From Oryzicola mucosus (GTDB taxonomy: Bacteria > Pseudomonadota > Alphaproteobacteria > Rhizobiales > Rhizobiaceae), in contig NZ_JACVVX010000003.1 in the NCBI RefSeq assembly GCF_014534685.1, positions 1 to 64,000 on the forward strand: a stretch of 64,000 nucleotides of DNA. Direction: 5' to 3'. Positions 8,423-17,499 of this stretch are shown here, one piece after another. Below the pieces are notes generated by a model. It saw nothing but the letters and a program-made list of their open reading frames with translations, was not told the DNA's origin and made no database searches. Numbering within the stretch: position 1 is the stretch's first letter; the number at the start of each line of letters is the position of its first letter. The position numbers were made by a program, and so were the translations under genes.

Positions 8423-9418
8423 ATGGAGCGTCGTACTATTCTCAAGGCTGCCACTGCGACTGCGCTGGCCGCCGCTATCGGCTTCACCGGCATGACCGGA
8501 GCTTTTGCCCAAGACAAGAAATACACCGTCGCCCTCGTGCCGGGCCTCACCACAGACGCCTTCTACATCACGATGCGCAAGGGCGCGCAGGCCGCCGCCG
8601 ATGCGCTTGGCGTAGAACTGGTGTTCCAGGGCGCGCCGGACTTCAACCCGGTGCTCCAGGTGCCGGTGCTCGACGCTGTCATCGCCCGCCAGCCATCGGC
8701 CATCCTGATTGCGCCGACAGACACCACCCAGCTGGTCGAGCCGCTGCGCAAGGCGCATGATGCCGGCATTCCGGTGATCACCGTCGATACGTTCATCGGC
8801 ACCGGCAAGTACCAGACCGGCGACGGCAACGCGGACTTCCCGCTGTCCTACATCGCATCCGACAACGTGCTCGGCGGCCGCATGGCGGCGCGTGCACTTG
8901 CCAATGCCATTGGCGGCGAAGGCAAGGTCTACGTCTCCAACGTCAAGCCCGGCATCTCCACGACCGACCAGCGCGAAGAGGGCTTCAAGGCGGAAATGAA
9001 GGAAGCGTTCCCGAACGTCACCGTTCTGGAAACACAGTTCAACGACAATGATGCGAACAAGGCGGCCAGCCAGCTTCAGGCGGTTTTTGCCCGTAACTCC
9101 GACCTCAAGGGCGTGTTCGGCGCCAACCTGTTCTCCGCTCTCGGCGCCGGCAACGGCGTGCAGCAGGCCGGCCAGACCGGTAAGGTCAGGGTCGTCGCCT
9201 TCGACGCACCGACCTCGATCGTGGACAACATCAATGCCGGTCTCGTCGACGTGGCCATCGCCCAGCACCCCGCCGAAATCGGCTATTACGGCGTCGTGTC
9301 GGCCTATGCCCACCTGACCGGCCAGTCCATTCCGGTTTCAATCGGCACCGGCTTCACCGTGATCGACAAGGCCAATGTGGCTGATCCGGAAGTCGCCAAG
9401 TACATCTACTCGGACTAA
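8423..9418 (+). CDS. Sugar ABC transporter substrate-binding protein (CUT2)
   Basis: A 331-residue periplasmic binding protein of the ribose/RbsB type. Residues 1-30 form a signal peptide (MERRTILKAATATALAAA, ending near AFAQ). The mature part begins with KYTVALVPGL and shows two alternating Rossmann-like lobes, with AILIAPTDT, IPVITVDTF and VRVVAFDAP typical of sugar-binding strands. A strong AGGGAGGAAA precedes ATG 8423. It is the first gene of a binding protein, permease, ATPase operon and is followed by a strong hairpin. The order resembles rhizobial fructose importers, but the ligand cannot be read from sequence. Confidence 0.88.
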   Translation: MERRTILKAATATALAAAIGFTGMTGAFAQDKKYTVALVPGLTTDAFYITMRKGAQAAADALGVELVFQGAPDFNPVLQVPVLDAVIARQPSAILIAPTDTTQLVEPLRKAHDAGIPVITVDTFIGTGKYQTGDGNADFPLSYIASDNVLGGRMAARALANAIGGEGKVYVSNVKPGISTTDQREEGFKAEMKEAFPNVTVLETQFNDNDANKAASQLQAVFARNSDLKGVFGANLFSALGAGNGVQQAGQTGKVRVVAFDAPTSIVDNINAGLVDVAIAQHPAEIGYYGVVSAYAHLTGQSIPVSIGTGFTVIDKANVADPEVAKYIYSD

Positions 9419-9424
9419 CCGACC

Positions 9425-9457
9425 AAGCGGCCTTTCGGTTCTGCCGAAAGGCCGCTT
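9425..9457 (+). terminator. 14-bp hairpin between binding protein and permease genes
   Basis: AAGCGGCCTTTCGG (9425-9438) pairs perfectly with 9444-9457 around a TTCTG loop, followed by a short T-rich stretch. Its place just after the binding-protein gene suggests partial termination or protection of the upstream message, keeping the binding protein in excess over the membrane parts. Confidence 0.75.
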
Positions 9458-9512
9458 TGCCTTTTCCTTCTCCAAGCGCGGCGTCGATGATGCGCGCCTG
9501 CAAGGTAAAATC

Positions 9513-10577
9513 ATGACGTCATCACAAGTCAACGCGCCGGCGGAAGGCGAGCATGTGAAGCCTCAGGCGGACCATGCCGATCGCGCCAAGACCGTCGTAC
9601 AGCGCATCGCTGATCTGCGGGCATGGCTGTTCCTCGCCGTGCTGATCATCGGCTTCGAAAGCTGGTCCCGTCTGAGCTTCGGCGGAACCTTCATCTTCAA
9701 CGGCTTCAACCTGCAGTCGATCGCGATCTTCGCAGTCGCGCCGTTGCTTCTTGCCACCGGCCAGACCTTCGTCATCATCTCTGGCGGCATCGACCTGTCG
9801 ATGGGCTTCATCATGGGGCTCGCAGCGGTCGTCGCAGCGCATGCCATCAACACATTCACCCCTGGCCTGGGTCTGCCGCTGGCGGTTCTACTCGGCGCAA
9901 TCGTTGCCGTCGCGGTCGCCTGCATTCCCGGGGTCATCAATGGCCTTCTTGTTTCACGGCTCAAGGTTCCACCCTTTATCGGTACGCTCGGCATGTTCGG
10001 CGTGGCGCGAGGCGTGGCCTTTCTGCTGGCCGGCGGCACGACAGTTCCGGTCAGCAATTCCTTCTTTGCCACCATCGGCAACGGCCGCATCTTCAACGTG
10101 CCCTATATTGTCATCATCACGGCGATCTTCGTGCTGGGCATGCACTATTTGCTGGGACAGACCCGCTTCGGCCAGCACAACTACGCCATCGGCGCCAATG
10201 TGAAGGCCGCGTCGCGCTGCGGCATCAACATCAAATCGCATCTGCTGCGCCTTTATATTCTCTCGGCAGCCTGCGCGGGCCTCGCCGGCGTGCTTTACGC
10301 TGCTCGTTTCAATGCGGGCGCGGCGCAAGCGGGCGAGCCGCTGCTGCTCGACTCGGTGGCTGCTGTCGTCATCGGCGGCGCCAGCCTGTTCGGTGGTTCG
10401 GGCACCATCATCGGAACGGTCGCGGGCGCGTTCGTTATCGCCGTGATCCAGTACGGCCTGGTTTTCGTCAACGTCGAGCCGTTCTGGCAGTTCATAAGCG
10501 TGGGCGTCGTCATCATCATCTCGGTGCTTATCGATCAGGCCCAGCGCCGGTTCAGCGGAGGTCGCCAGGATGAATAG
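9513..10577 (+). CDS. Sugar ABC transporter permease (CUT2)
   Basis: A 354-residue inner-membrane permease of the RbsC type. After a charged N-terminus (about 1-35) come eight to ten hydrophobic segments, including AWLFLAVLIIGF and APLLLATGQTFVIISGGIDLSMG; the GGIDLSMG motif is typical of this family. The cytoplasmic loop with YAIGANVKAASRCGI is the EAA-like contact with the ATPase. ATG 9513 has AAGG upstream; an in-frame start at 9375 would overlap the binding-protein gene and its hairpin. The 3' end overlaps the ATPase gene by eight bases. Confidence 0.88.
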   Translation: MTSSQVNAPAEGEHVKPQADHADRAKTVVQRIADLRAWLFLAVLIIGFESWSRLSFGGTFIFNGFNLQSIAIFAVAPLLLATGQTFVIISGGIDLSMGFIMGLAAVVAAHAINTFTPGLGLPLAVLLGAIVAVAVACIPGVINGLLVSRLKVPPFIGTLGMFGVARGVAFLLAGGTTVPVSNSFFATIGNGRIFNVPYIVIITAIFVLGMHYLLGQTRFGQHNYAIGANVKAASRCGINIKSHLLRLYILSAACAGLAGVLYAARFNAGAAQAGEPLLLDSVAAVVIGGASLFGGSGTIIGTVAGAFVIAVIQYGLVFVNVEPFWQFISVGVVIIISVLIDQAQRRFSGGRQDE

Positions 10578-11319
10578 CGGGACCCAGCCTCTTCTCGAGG
10601 TCAACAATCTGTCCAAGCATTTCGGCGCGGTGCGCGCACTGGACGATTTCTCGATGGTCATCCAGCCGGGCGAGGTGGTAGCCCTTGCCGGCGATAATGG
10701 AGCGGGCAAGACGACGCTGATCAAGACGATCTCCGGCGTGTTCCGCCCGTCATCGGGCGAGGTCAAGCTCAAGGGCGAGCCCGTCAGCTTCGCGACGCCG
10801 CAGGAGGCGCGCGACAAGGGCATCGAGACCATCTACCAGGATCTCGCGCTTGCCGACAATCTGTCGATCGGCGCCAACATCTTCCTGGGCCGCGAGCCAA
10901 TGACCCGGAAACTCGGCTTCATTCCGGTTCTCGATCGAAAGAAGATGGCGGATGCGGCGCGCGACACCATGGCGCTGCTCGATTTCCACGTCTCGCGCAT
11001 GGAAGCGCCGGTCAGCAACTTTTCCGGCGGGCAGCGCCAGGCCGTTGCCATCGGTCGGGCGGTCTACTGGAATGCGCAAATCCTGATCATGGACGAGCCG
11101 ACGGCAGCCCTTGGCGTGCCCGAACAGCGCAAGGTGATCTCGCTGATCCATCAGCTCAAGAAGCAGGGCCGCGGCATCATCTTCATCTCGCACAATCTGC
11201 AGGATATCTTCGCCGTTTCAGATCGGATCATCGTCCTGCGCCGCGGCGTGATGGCCGGCGAACGCAAGATTTCCGAGACCACGCATGACGAGGTCGTCAA
11301 GCTCATGGTGGGCGGCTGA
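10570..11319 (+). CDS. Sugar ABC transporter ATP-binding protein (single domain)
   Basis: A 249-residue ATPase with one nucleotide-binding domain: Walker A GDNGAGKTT, signature NFSGGQRQAVAIGRA, Walker B ILIMDEPTAALGV and the switch histidine in FISHNL. Most CUT2 systems use a double-domain RbsA-type ATPase of about 500 residues; this half-length form, as in the Sinorhizobium FrcA system, would work as a dimer. It overlaps the permease gene by eight bases and ends the operon, convergent with the LacI gene 17 bases away. Confidence 0.88.
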   Translation: MNSGTQPLLEVNNLSKHFGAVRALDDFSMVIQPGEVVALAGDNGAGKTTLIKTISGVFRPSSGEVKLKGEPVSFATPQEARDKGIETIYQDLALADNLSIGANIFLGREPMTRKLGFIPVLDRKKMADAARDTMALLDFHVSRMEAPVSNFSGGQRQAVAIGRAVYWNAQILIMDEPTAALGVPEQRKVISLIHQLKKQGRGIIFISHNLQDIFAVSDRIIVLRRGVMAGERKISETTHDEVVKLMVGG

Positions 11320-11336
11320 AACCTGATTTTCGCCGC

Positions 11337-12377
11337 TCAAGCGGACGAACGCAGCACCAGATCGGCGTTGACGAGTATGTGCTCGGCGCGCCGCTGGCCC
11401 TTGGCGCCCTCCGGAGCTTCAAGCCGGGAGAGCAGGAGTTTCATGGCGAGCCTTCCCATCTCGGTGACGTTCTGCTGGACGGTGGTAAGCGGCGGCCAGA
11501 TATATTCGGACAGGGGTTGATTGTCGTGGCCGGCGACGCGCAAATCGCAATCGGGAGTAATGCCGACTTTCTTGCCCGCCTGCTGCAGGGCAGCGAGAAG
11601 GCCGAAGGCTACTCGGTCGTTGCCGCACAGGATGATCTTGGTGGGAAAGCCGCCCTCGCGCAGGAAGCGGCTGGCTTCATCGAATGCGAAGCGCTCGAAA
11701 TCCCAGACGGTGGAACTCTGGATCGGCACCAGAATGGGCTCCAGCCCGCGCCGCAGCATCGTAGCGGTGTAGGCGTCGCGGCGCTCCTTGGCGTTGGAGT
11801 TCACCGCCGGCATGTCGAAATAGCAGGGCCGATCGCCGAACCGGGTGAGATAGTCGGTGATCAGCGCCATGGATTGGGCGTTGTTGGTACCGACAAAGGC
11901 TTCTTCCGCGTCGAACGGCGCGTCGATGAAGACGATGGGATTGCGCTTGGCGATCGCCTTGACCTTCTCGCGATGCGCGGTGTTGCCCCCCACAGGCACC
12001 ATGATCACGCCGGCGGCGTTGAGCGAACTGAGCGTTTCCAACGCCTCGGCCTCCAATTCCGCGCGACCGTCGGACGAAAACACGAAAGGCAAATAGCCGG
12101 CCGACGTCGCCTCGACTTCGAGTTGCCGGCGCCAACCCATGTAGAACGGGTCCATAGAGTTCGGAAAGATCAGCCCGACGATCTTGGAACGGCGGCGATT
12201 GAGGTTGACGGCAAACAGGTTCGGCCTGAAACCGGTGTCCTTCAATCCGACCTCGATCTTTTCCCGCACACGCTGGCGCACCGAAGACGGATCCTGGAAG
12301 TATTTCGACACAGTCGGGCGCGACAAGCCGACGGCAGCCGCAAATTCCTCCATCGTGCGCACGCGTTTGCGCGTCAT
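11337..12377 (-). CDS. LacI-family transcriptional regulator
   Basis: A 346-residue repressor-type protein. The N-terminal LacI helix-turn-helix is TMEEFAAAVGLSRPTVSKYF, followed by a hinge and a periplasmic-binding-protein-like effector domain with SKIVGLIFPNSMDPF, GVIMVPVGG and RVAGHDNQPLSEY. It is divergent from the kinase gene at 12530 and probably controls that sugar operon; control of the upstream ABC importer is also possible because the genes are adjacent. Confidence 0.88.
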   Translation of the reverse strand: MTRKRVRTMEEFAAAVGLSRPTVSKYFQDPSSVRQRVREKIEVGLKDTGFRPNLFAVNLNRRRSKIVGLIFPNSMDPFYMGWRRQLEVEATSAGYLPFVFSSDGRAELEAEALETLSSLNAAGVIMVPVGGNTAHREKVKAIAKRNPIVFIDAPFDAEEAFVGTNNAQSMALITDYLTRFGDRPCYFDMPAVNSNAKERRDAYTATMLRRGLEPILVPIQSSTVWDFERFAFDEASRFLREGGFPTKIILCGNDRVAFGLLAALQQAGKKVGITPDCDLRVAGHDNQPLSEYIWPPLTTVQQNVTEMGRLAMKLLLSRLEAPEGAKGQRRAEHILVNADLVLRSSA

Positions 12378-12529
12378 ATCCTACCTTCCGTTCGGGCCTC
12401 CGGTACGCAATTGTCGCAGAGAGGCAATCGTCTCAATAGCTGTCATCGGCACAGGCCAATGTCAAATAATCTTTGCAGCGCGAAAAGAATAAAATTTACC
12501 TGCGATAATAAATATGGAGCGTCAAAAAA
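12378..12529. promoter_or_regulatory. Divergent promoter region between LacI regulator and sugar operon
   Basis: A 152-base gap that becomes AT-rich towards the plus-strand kinase. It holds the only gap large enough for the start of the 12530-14730 genes. I saw a short CAATTG palindrome near 12411 but no convincing LacI operator. There is no strong Shine-Dalgarno before ATG 12530; GGAG at 12514-12517 is the nearest candidate. Confidence 0.4.
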
Positions 12530-13483
12530 ATGTCTGGTGTGATCGGCTCTCTCGGGGAACTTCTGGTAGAGTTCGTCTGCACCGAAAAGGACAGCCGCCA
12601 CAAGCGCGCATCGACTTACAAAGGGCCTTATCCCAGCGGCGCGCCGGCTATCTTCATTGATCAGGCCGCGCGCATGGGGGCAAGCACGATTTTCGTCGGC
12701 GCCGTCGGAGACGATGCGTTCGGCACTGTTTTGCGCGACCGGCTCGTATCCGTTGGCGTGTCACAGGGCATGATCCGGACGGTGCCAGGAATTCCCACTG
12801 GTTCGGCCTTTGTTGCCTACAACAGCGATGGCAGCCGCGACTTCGTCTTCAACATGGCGCATTCCGCGGCCGCCCGTTTTGCCCCTGCGCCTGAGGCTAT
12901 CGAAGGGTTGCTTAAGGCCGGGGTGAGCGTGTTCCACATTTCGGGCTCCAGTCTCGGCAATCCGGCGATGGCGGCGGCAGCGCTCGAAGTCTGCGTAGCG
13001 TTGCATGCCAAAGACGTTGCGATTTCCTTCGATCCCAACATCCGCGTCGAACTGATGGAGGATTCGACCTATATCGACACCGTCCGCCGCATCCTGGCGA
13101 TGGCGAGCTACGCGCTGCCGAGCATCGAGGATACCGATCTGCTCTTCCCGGGCGAGCGCTTCGAGGACTATGCCCCACGCCTTCAAGCCGCCGGCGCCCG
13201 CTATGTGGTGCTGAAAAAGGGTGCAAAAGGCTGCCAGGGCATCGGCCCAGCCGGCGCTATGGAAATGCTCGATGCGCATGCGGTCGAGGTCGTCGACCCC
13301 ACCGGCGCGGGCGACTGCTTCTGCGCGACTTTCGTGGCATTGATCACCTCGGGCCGCTTCGGTTTCCGCGAAGCTCTGGAGCGCGCCAATGCGGCTGGCG
13401 CGCTGGCGGTCGGCAAGGTCGGACCGATGGAAGGCAACAGCAGCCTCGACGAAGTCGAAGCCTTTTTGGAGACGCTGGTATGA
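12530..13483 (+). CDS. PfkB-family sugar kinase, probable tagatose kinase
   Basis: A 317-residue ribokinase/PfkB-fold kinase. It has the N-terminal sugar-binding strand IGSLGELLVEF, the YPSGAPAIFIDQAARMG region with a variant of the usual GGAPxN, and the C-terminal signature VDPTGAGDCFCATF with catalytic Asp262. The gene overlaps the KbaZ/GatZ-like gene by four bases (ATGA). A kinase of this type next to a GatZ-like protein is the arrangement described for galactitol/tagatose breakdown in Agrobacterium tumefaciens, where D-tagatose is phosphorylated at C6. The family is clear; the tagatose substrate is inferred from that neighbour. Confidence 0.8.
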   Translation: MSGVIGSLGELLVEFVCTEKDSRHKRASTYKGPYPSGAPAIFIDQAARMGASTIFVGAVGDDAFGTVLRDRLVSVGVSQGMIRTVPGIPTGSAFVAYNSDGSRDFVFNMAHSAAARFAPAPEAIEGLLKAGVSVFHISGSSLGNPAMAAAALEVCVALHAKDVAISFDPNIRVELMEDSTYIDTVRRILAMASYALPSIEDTDLLFPGERFEDYAPRLQAAGARYVVLKKGAKGCQGIGPAGAMEMLDAHAVEVVDPTGAGDCFCATFVALITSGRFGFREALERANAAGALAVGKVGPMEGNSSLDEVEAFLETLV

Positions 13484-14730
13484 CAGAGCTGTTGCGCGAG
13501 ATCGTTGCCGACAACCGCGCCGGCAAGCGGCGCGGGATTCCCTCCTATTGCACAGCACATCCCGAGACGCTGTCGGCGATTTTTGCAAGCTACCGCAATG
13601 ACACCGACCCGATCCTGGTCGAGGCGACCTGCAATCAGGTCAACCAGTTCGGCGGATATACCGGCATGGATCCGAAAGCGTTTCGCGCTTTCGTCGAGGG
13701 GCTGGCGCAGCGCGAAGGCGTCGACCCCGCGCGGCTGATACTGGGCGGCGATCATCTCGGTCCCAATCCGTGGAAAGGCGAGCCTGCCGATGTCGCGATG
13801 GACAAGGCGCGCGCGATGGTGGCAGCCTATGTCGAGGCTGGTTTCACTAAGATTCATCTCGATGCATCGATGGCCTGTGCCGATGACGGCGTTTTGGGCG
13901 AAGACGCCATGGCGGAGCGCGCCGCCGCGCTTTGCGCCATTTCCGAGGCGGCCGGGGGCGAGGATCTCTGCTACGTCATCGGCACCGAGGTGCCCATTCC
14001 CGGCGGCGAAACGGAGGTGCTGGACACGCTCGCCGTCACCCGACCAGAAGCAGTGAAACGCACCTACGATCTGCACCGAGAGGCCTTTGCCGCGCACAAT
14101 CTCGATGCTGCTTTCGGCCGCGTGATCGCGATGGTGGTGCAGCCGGGCGTGGATTTCGGCAACGATCAGGTTTTTGCCTTCGATCCGGAGCCGACCCGCG
14201 CGCTGAGCGCGACCGCGCTGGATTTCGATGACCTGGCCTTCGAGGCGCACTCCACCGATTATCAGTCCCTTGGTGGCTTGGCCGGGCTGGTGGCCGCACA
14301 TTTCCCGATCCTCAAGGTCGGGCCTGAACTGACCTTCGCGTTTCGCCAAGCAGTGGTGGCCCTGGCGCATATCGAGGCCGAACTGCGGCCGGCCAAGCCG
14401 TCGCGGCTCGTCGAGACGATCCGCGCTGAGATGCAGGCTAATCCGCGCGATTGGCGTGCCTATATCGCAGCCGGGCCCCGAGAGGAGGCGATGATGCTGT
14501 ATGGGCTGTCCGACCGCGTCCGCTATTACTGGCCGCGCGCGGCGCTTCAAGCGGCATTGAAAAGCCTCTACGCCAACATCGCTGAAGGCAGGCCGGAACC
14601 CGGCATCATCGCACAGTTCACCGGCGGTCTGGCGACCGGCGAGGGAGCGCCCGACACTTTACCCCGCCGTATCGTTGACGCCATGGTCGGGGCGGTGGTC
14701 GGCAAATATCGAGCCGCGGTCAGGTCTTGA
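13480..14730 (+). CDS. KbaZ/GatZ-family protein, possible tagatose-6-phosphate 4-epimerase
   Basis: A 416-residue protein of the GatZ/KbaZ family: PSYCTAHPETLSAIF, LVEATCNQVNQFGGYTGM, LILGGDHLGPNPWK, TKIHLDASMACADD, YVIGTEVPIPGGE and KVGPELTFAFRQA are all conserved. In enteric bacteria GatZ assists the GatY aldolase, but no GatY/KbaY gene is present here. In Agrobacterium a GatZ homologue acts alone as a D-tagatose-6-phosphate C4-epimerase giving fructose-6-phosphate. With the overlapping PfkB kinase upstream, that route is the best reading. Confidence 0.82.
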   Translation: MTELLREIVADNRAGKRRGIPSYCTAHPETLSAIFASYRNDTDPILVEATCNQVNQFGGYTGMDPKAFRAFVEGLAQREGVDPARLILGGDHLGPNPWKGEPADVAMDKARAMVAAYVEAGFTKIHLDASMACADDGVLGEDAMAERAAALCAISEAAGGEDLCYVIGTEVPIPGGETEVLDTLAVTRPEAVKRTYDLHREAFAAHNLDAAFGRVIAMVVQPGVDFGNDQVFAFDPEPTRALSATALDFDDLAFEAHSTDYQSLGGLAGLVAAHFPILKVGPELTFAFRQAVVALAHIEAELRPAKPSRLVETIRAEMQANPRDWRAYIAAGPREEAMMLYGLSDRVRYYWPRAALQAALKSLYANIAEGRPEPGIIAQFTGGLATGEGAPDTLPRRIVDAMVGAVVGKYRAAVRS

Positions 14731-14780
14731 GGTCGAGAACGAAACCACGTTTGCAAACTTAACAGATTAATTGGTGTGTT

Positions 14781-15857
14781 ATGCCGAAGAAACAGGCTCA
14801 TTTGTTGCGTGTAGGGGTACTGGGCTGCGGTCCCATTGCCCAGGCGGCGCATTTTGAAAGTTGCACCAAGGCGCGCAATGCCGAGCTCTATGCCATTTGC
14901 GATGTCGCCGACGATCTTCGCGAACGCATGGCGGCGACGCATGCGCCGCGCACCACCTACGCCGACTACGACGCCATGCTCGCAGACCCCGACCTGGACG
15001 CGGTTATCGTCGCCACCTCCGACGCCTTCCATGTACCTGCTGCGATCCGCGCGTTGGAAGCCGGCAAGCATGTGCTGTGCGAGAAGCCGCTGGGCACATC
15101 GGTCGAGGCGGTGGAGAGCCTGCGGCAGGCGGTGCGCAGGAGCGGCAAGGTGTTGCAAGTCGGCCATATGAAGCGCTTCGACGCCGGCCTGGAAGCCGCG
15201 CGCGATTTCATTCGCGACGGCATGGGCGACATGGTCGCGCTGAAGGCATGGTATTGCGATTCCACCCACCGTTATGCCGCCACGGACGCTGTGCAGCCTC
15301 TCATCGTCACGAGCAAGCAGGCGCGCAAGCCGTCGGGCGACCCCAAGGCCGATCTCGATCGCTATTATATGCTCGCCCATGGCAGCCATCTCGTGGATAC
15401 GGCGCGCTTCTTCGCCGGCGACATCGTGGAAGTGGAAACGCGCTACAGCCATCGCGGCGGCATGCGCTGCTGGTTTGTCGACGTTGCCTTCGCCAACGGT
15501 GTCCTCGGACATCTCGACCTGACGGTCGCCGTCCGCATGGACTGGCACGAGGGTTTCCAGATTTATGGTGAGAACGGGTCGGTTCTCGGCAAGACCTATA
15601 ACCCCTGGTACTACCGGTCCAGCGAGGTCGACATCTTCCACGAAGCCGAAGGCGGCTCACGCCGCGTGCTGGGCGCCGATGGGCATTTCTACCGCCGCCA
15701 GTTGGAAGGCTTCGCCGAGGTCATTCTGGACGGTGGGCCGATGCTGGGCGCCGACATTGAGGACGGCATCGCCTCGGTGCGGGCCATGGTAGCCATCGCC
15801 CAATCCGCCAAGACCGGGAAGCCTGTGCGGCTCGACGCGGTTTCGGGAGAGGTCTGA
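14781..15857 (+). CDS. Gfo/Idh/MocA-family oxidoreductase
   Basis: A 358-residue NAD(P)-dependent sugar oxidoreductase. The N-terminal Rossmann domain starts RVGVLGCGPIAQAAHF and includes the EKP motif (VLCEKPLGTS); the C-terminal alpha/beta domain holds HGSHLVDTARFFAGD, with the catalytic His/Asp pattern. It probably oxidises a hydroxyl on a sugar, glycoside or cyclitol. ATG 14781 has no obvious Shine-Dalgarno. Its stop overlaps the next gene's start (TGATG), so the two proteins are probably made together. Confidence 0.85.
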   Translation: MPKKQAHLLRVGVLGCGPIAQAAHFESCTKARNAELYAICDVADDLRERMAATHAPRTTYADYDAMLADPDLDAVIVATSDAFHVPAAIRALEAGKHVLCEKPLGTSVEAVESLRQAVRRSGKVLQVGHMKRFDAGLEAARDFIRDGMGDMVALKAWYCDSTHRYAATDAVQPLIVTSKQARKPSGDPKADLDRYYMLAHGSHLVDTARFFAGDIVEVETRYSHRGGMRCWFVDVAFANGVLGHLDLTVAVRMDWHEGFQIYGENGSVLGKTYNPWYYRSSEVDIFHEAEGGSRRVLGADGHFYRRQLEGFAEVILDGGPMLGADIEDGIASVRAMVAIAQSAKTGKPVRLDAVSGEV

Positions 15858-16678
15858 TGCGGCTTGGCATTTTCGCAAAGACCTTTCCGGGCACCAACCC
15901 GAATGACGTTCTGGCGCAGGTGCGCGCAGCGGGTTTCGCCACCGCGCAATACAACATGGCATGTTCGGGCCTGCCGGCCATGCCAGACGTTATTTCGGCG
16001 GAGAAGGCTCAGGCTGTGGCCAGCGCAGCGCAGGCGGCAGGTATCGGTCTTTGTGCTGTCTCCGGCACCTACAACATGGCGCATCCCGATCCGTCCGTCC
16101 GGGCGGACGGCTTGCGCCGTCTCGAGGTCATCGCGGCGGCCGCAGGCGCCATGGGCACGACGCTGATTACGCTGTGCACCGGCACCCGCGACCCCGACGA
16201 TCAATGGCGACACCACCCGGACAATGCGACAGCCGAAGCCTGGGCCGACATGCGGGCGGAGATGGAAAAGGCGGTGCGCATCGCGGAGCGGCATAGCGTT
16301 CGGCTCGGAATTGAGCCGGAGCTGGCGAATGTGGTGGATTCGGCCGCCAAGGCACGCCGGCTGATCGACGAACTGCGGAGCCCGGCCCTTGCCGTAGTGC
16401 TCGACCCCGCCAACCTTTTTGAGGTGACAACCCTGGAAGACCAACGCCGCGTGGTGTCGTACGCCGTCGACTTGCTGGCCGACCGTATCGTCATGGGCCA
16501 TGCAAAGGATCGTGCTGCGAATGGCGATTTCGTTACGGCGGGAACCGGCGTGCTGGACTATGCGCATTATCTGGAATGCCTGCGCCGCGTGGGCTTCGAC
16601 GGCGATCTGGTCACGCATGGGCTGTCAGCGGACGAGGCGCCCGACGTGGCGCGCTTCCTTTCGGAACTCTTGGCATGA
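15857..16678 (+). CDS. Sugar phosphate isomerase/epimerase-like TIM-barrel protein
   Basis: A 273-residue TIM barrel of the AP-endonuclease-2/xylose-isomerase-like superfamily. Likely metal ligands lie in LGIEPELANV (Glu), LAVVLDPANLFE (Asp), IVMGHAKD (His) and the late Glu/Asp region. Members act as ketose epimerases, isomerases or dehydratases, and some act on keto-glycosides made by Gfo/Idh/MocA enzymes. It is coupled by overlap on both sides, to the oxidoreductase and to the alpha/beta hydrolase (ATGA). Confidence 0.8.
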   Translation: MRLGIFAKTFPGTNPNDVLAQVRAAGFATAQYNMACSGLPAMPDVISAEKAQAVASAAQAAGIGLCAVSGTYNMAHPDPSVRADGLRRLEVIAAAAGAMGTTLITLCTGTRDPDDQWRHHPDNATAEAWADMRAEMEKAVRIAERHSVRLGIEPELANVVDSAAKARRLIDELRSPALAVVLDPANLFEVTTLEDQRRVVSYAVDLLADRIVMGHAKDRAANGDFVTAGTGVLDYAHYLECLRRVGFDGDLVTHGLSADEAPDVARFLSELLA

Positions 16679-17499
16679 AACCCGAACGGCTCCGTCGCCT
16701 CGAATTCCGGCGCGATGGCGGCGTTCTCGCTGCCTATGACAGCGGCGGCGACGGTATGCCTGTCGTCTTCCAGCACGGGCTTTGCGGAGACATCCGCCAA
16801 GTGGCGGAAGCGGTGCCCGATCTGCCCGCTCTGCGGCTGATAAGCCTGGAATGCCGGGGCCATGGTGCATCCGAGGCCGTGGCGCCCTATAGCATCGCGA
16901 CCTTCACTGACGATATCGCAGCGCTGATCCAAGCGCTCGGTGTAGCACCTGCTATCGTCGGCGGCATCTCAATGGGAGCGGCAATTGCCACGCGTCTCGC
17001 CGTCACGCGCCCAGATCTGGTGCACGGTCTTGTGCTGGTCCGCCCGGCCTGGGTGGTCGGAAACGCTCCTCATAACATGGCGCCCAATGCGGAGGTCGGT
17101 GCGCTGCTGCGACGTCTGCCGGTGGGCGAGGCGATTGCAGCATTCCGGACGAGCCCCACTTACGCCCAATTGGTCGAAACGGCGCCTGACAATCTCGCCT
17201 CGCTAGACGGTTTTTTCGCGCGCAAGCCGATTGCCGTGACGGCGGAGCTTTTGACCGCGATATCGGCCGACGGTCCCGGTATATCCGAGGTCGATCTGGG
17301 CGCACTCGACACGCCGGCGCTGGTGCTCGGCAGTTGGTTCGACGCCATTCATCCGATGGCGCATGCCGAGCGGCTTTCCAGGCTCATCCCTGGAGCACGC
17401 TTCAACGAGATCACGCCGAAAGGCGTCGACAAGTCAGCTTATATCTCCGAAATCCACACAGCTTTCAGCGCTTTTCTGAAGGAATTGCACCATGCCTAG
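16675..17499 (+). CDS. Alpha/beta hydrolase
   Basis: A 274-residue alpha/beta-fold hydrolase with the nucleophile elbow GGISMG (Ser99), the oxyanion strand VFQHGLCGD and an acidic site in SWFDAIHP. The usual catalytic histidine just after the last strand is not obvious: the region reads ITPKGVDKSAYISEIH, so the histidine is either displaced to the final IH or absent. Start ATG 16675 overlaps the previous stop by four bases; an upstream in-frame start would overlap by about 100. In this cluster a lactone or ester substrate is plausible. It overlaps the next gene by eight bases. Confidence 0.8.
   Translation: MKPERLRRLEFRRDGGVLAAYDSGGDGMPVVFQHGLCGDIRQVAEAVPDLPALRLISLECRGHGASEAVAPYSIATFTDDIAALIQALGVAPAIVGGISMGAAIATRLAVTRPDLVHGLVLVRPAWVVGNAPHNMAPNAEVGALLRRLPVGEAIAAFRTSPTYAQLVETAPDNLASLDGFFARKPIAVTAELLTAISADGPGISEVDLGALDTPALVLGSWFDAIHPMAHAERLSRLIPGARFNEITPKGVDKSAYISEIHTAFSAFLKELHHA

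Noticed and set aside
8423-11319. Naming the importer frcBCA (fructose)
   Set aside because: Gene order and the single-domain ATPase are alike, but the sequence alone does not prove a fructose ligand.
14750-14780. Promoter for the Gfo/Idh/MocA gene in the 50-base gap
   Set aside because: The gap is AT-rich but has no clear -35 and -10 pair; read-through from the upstream genes is as likely.
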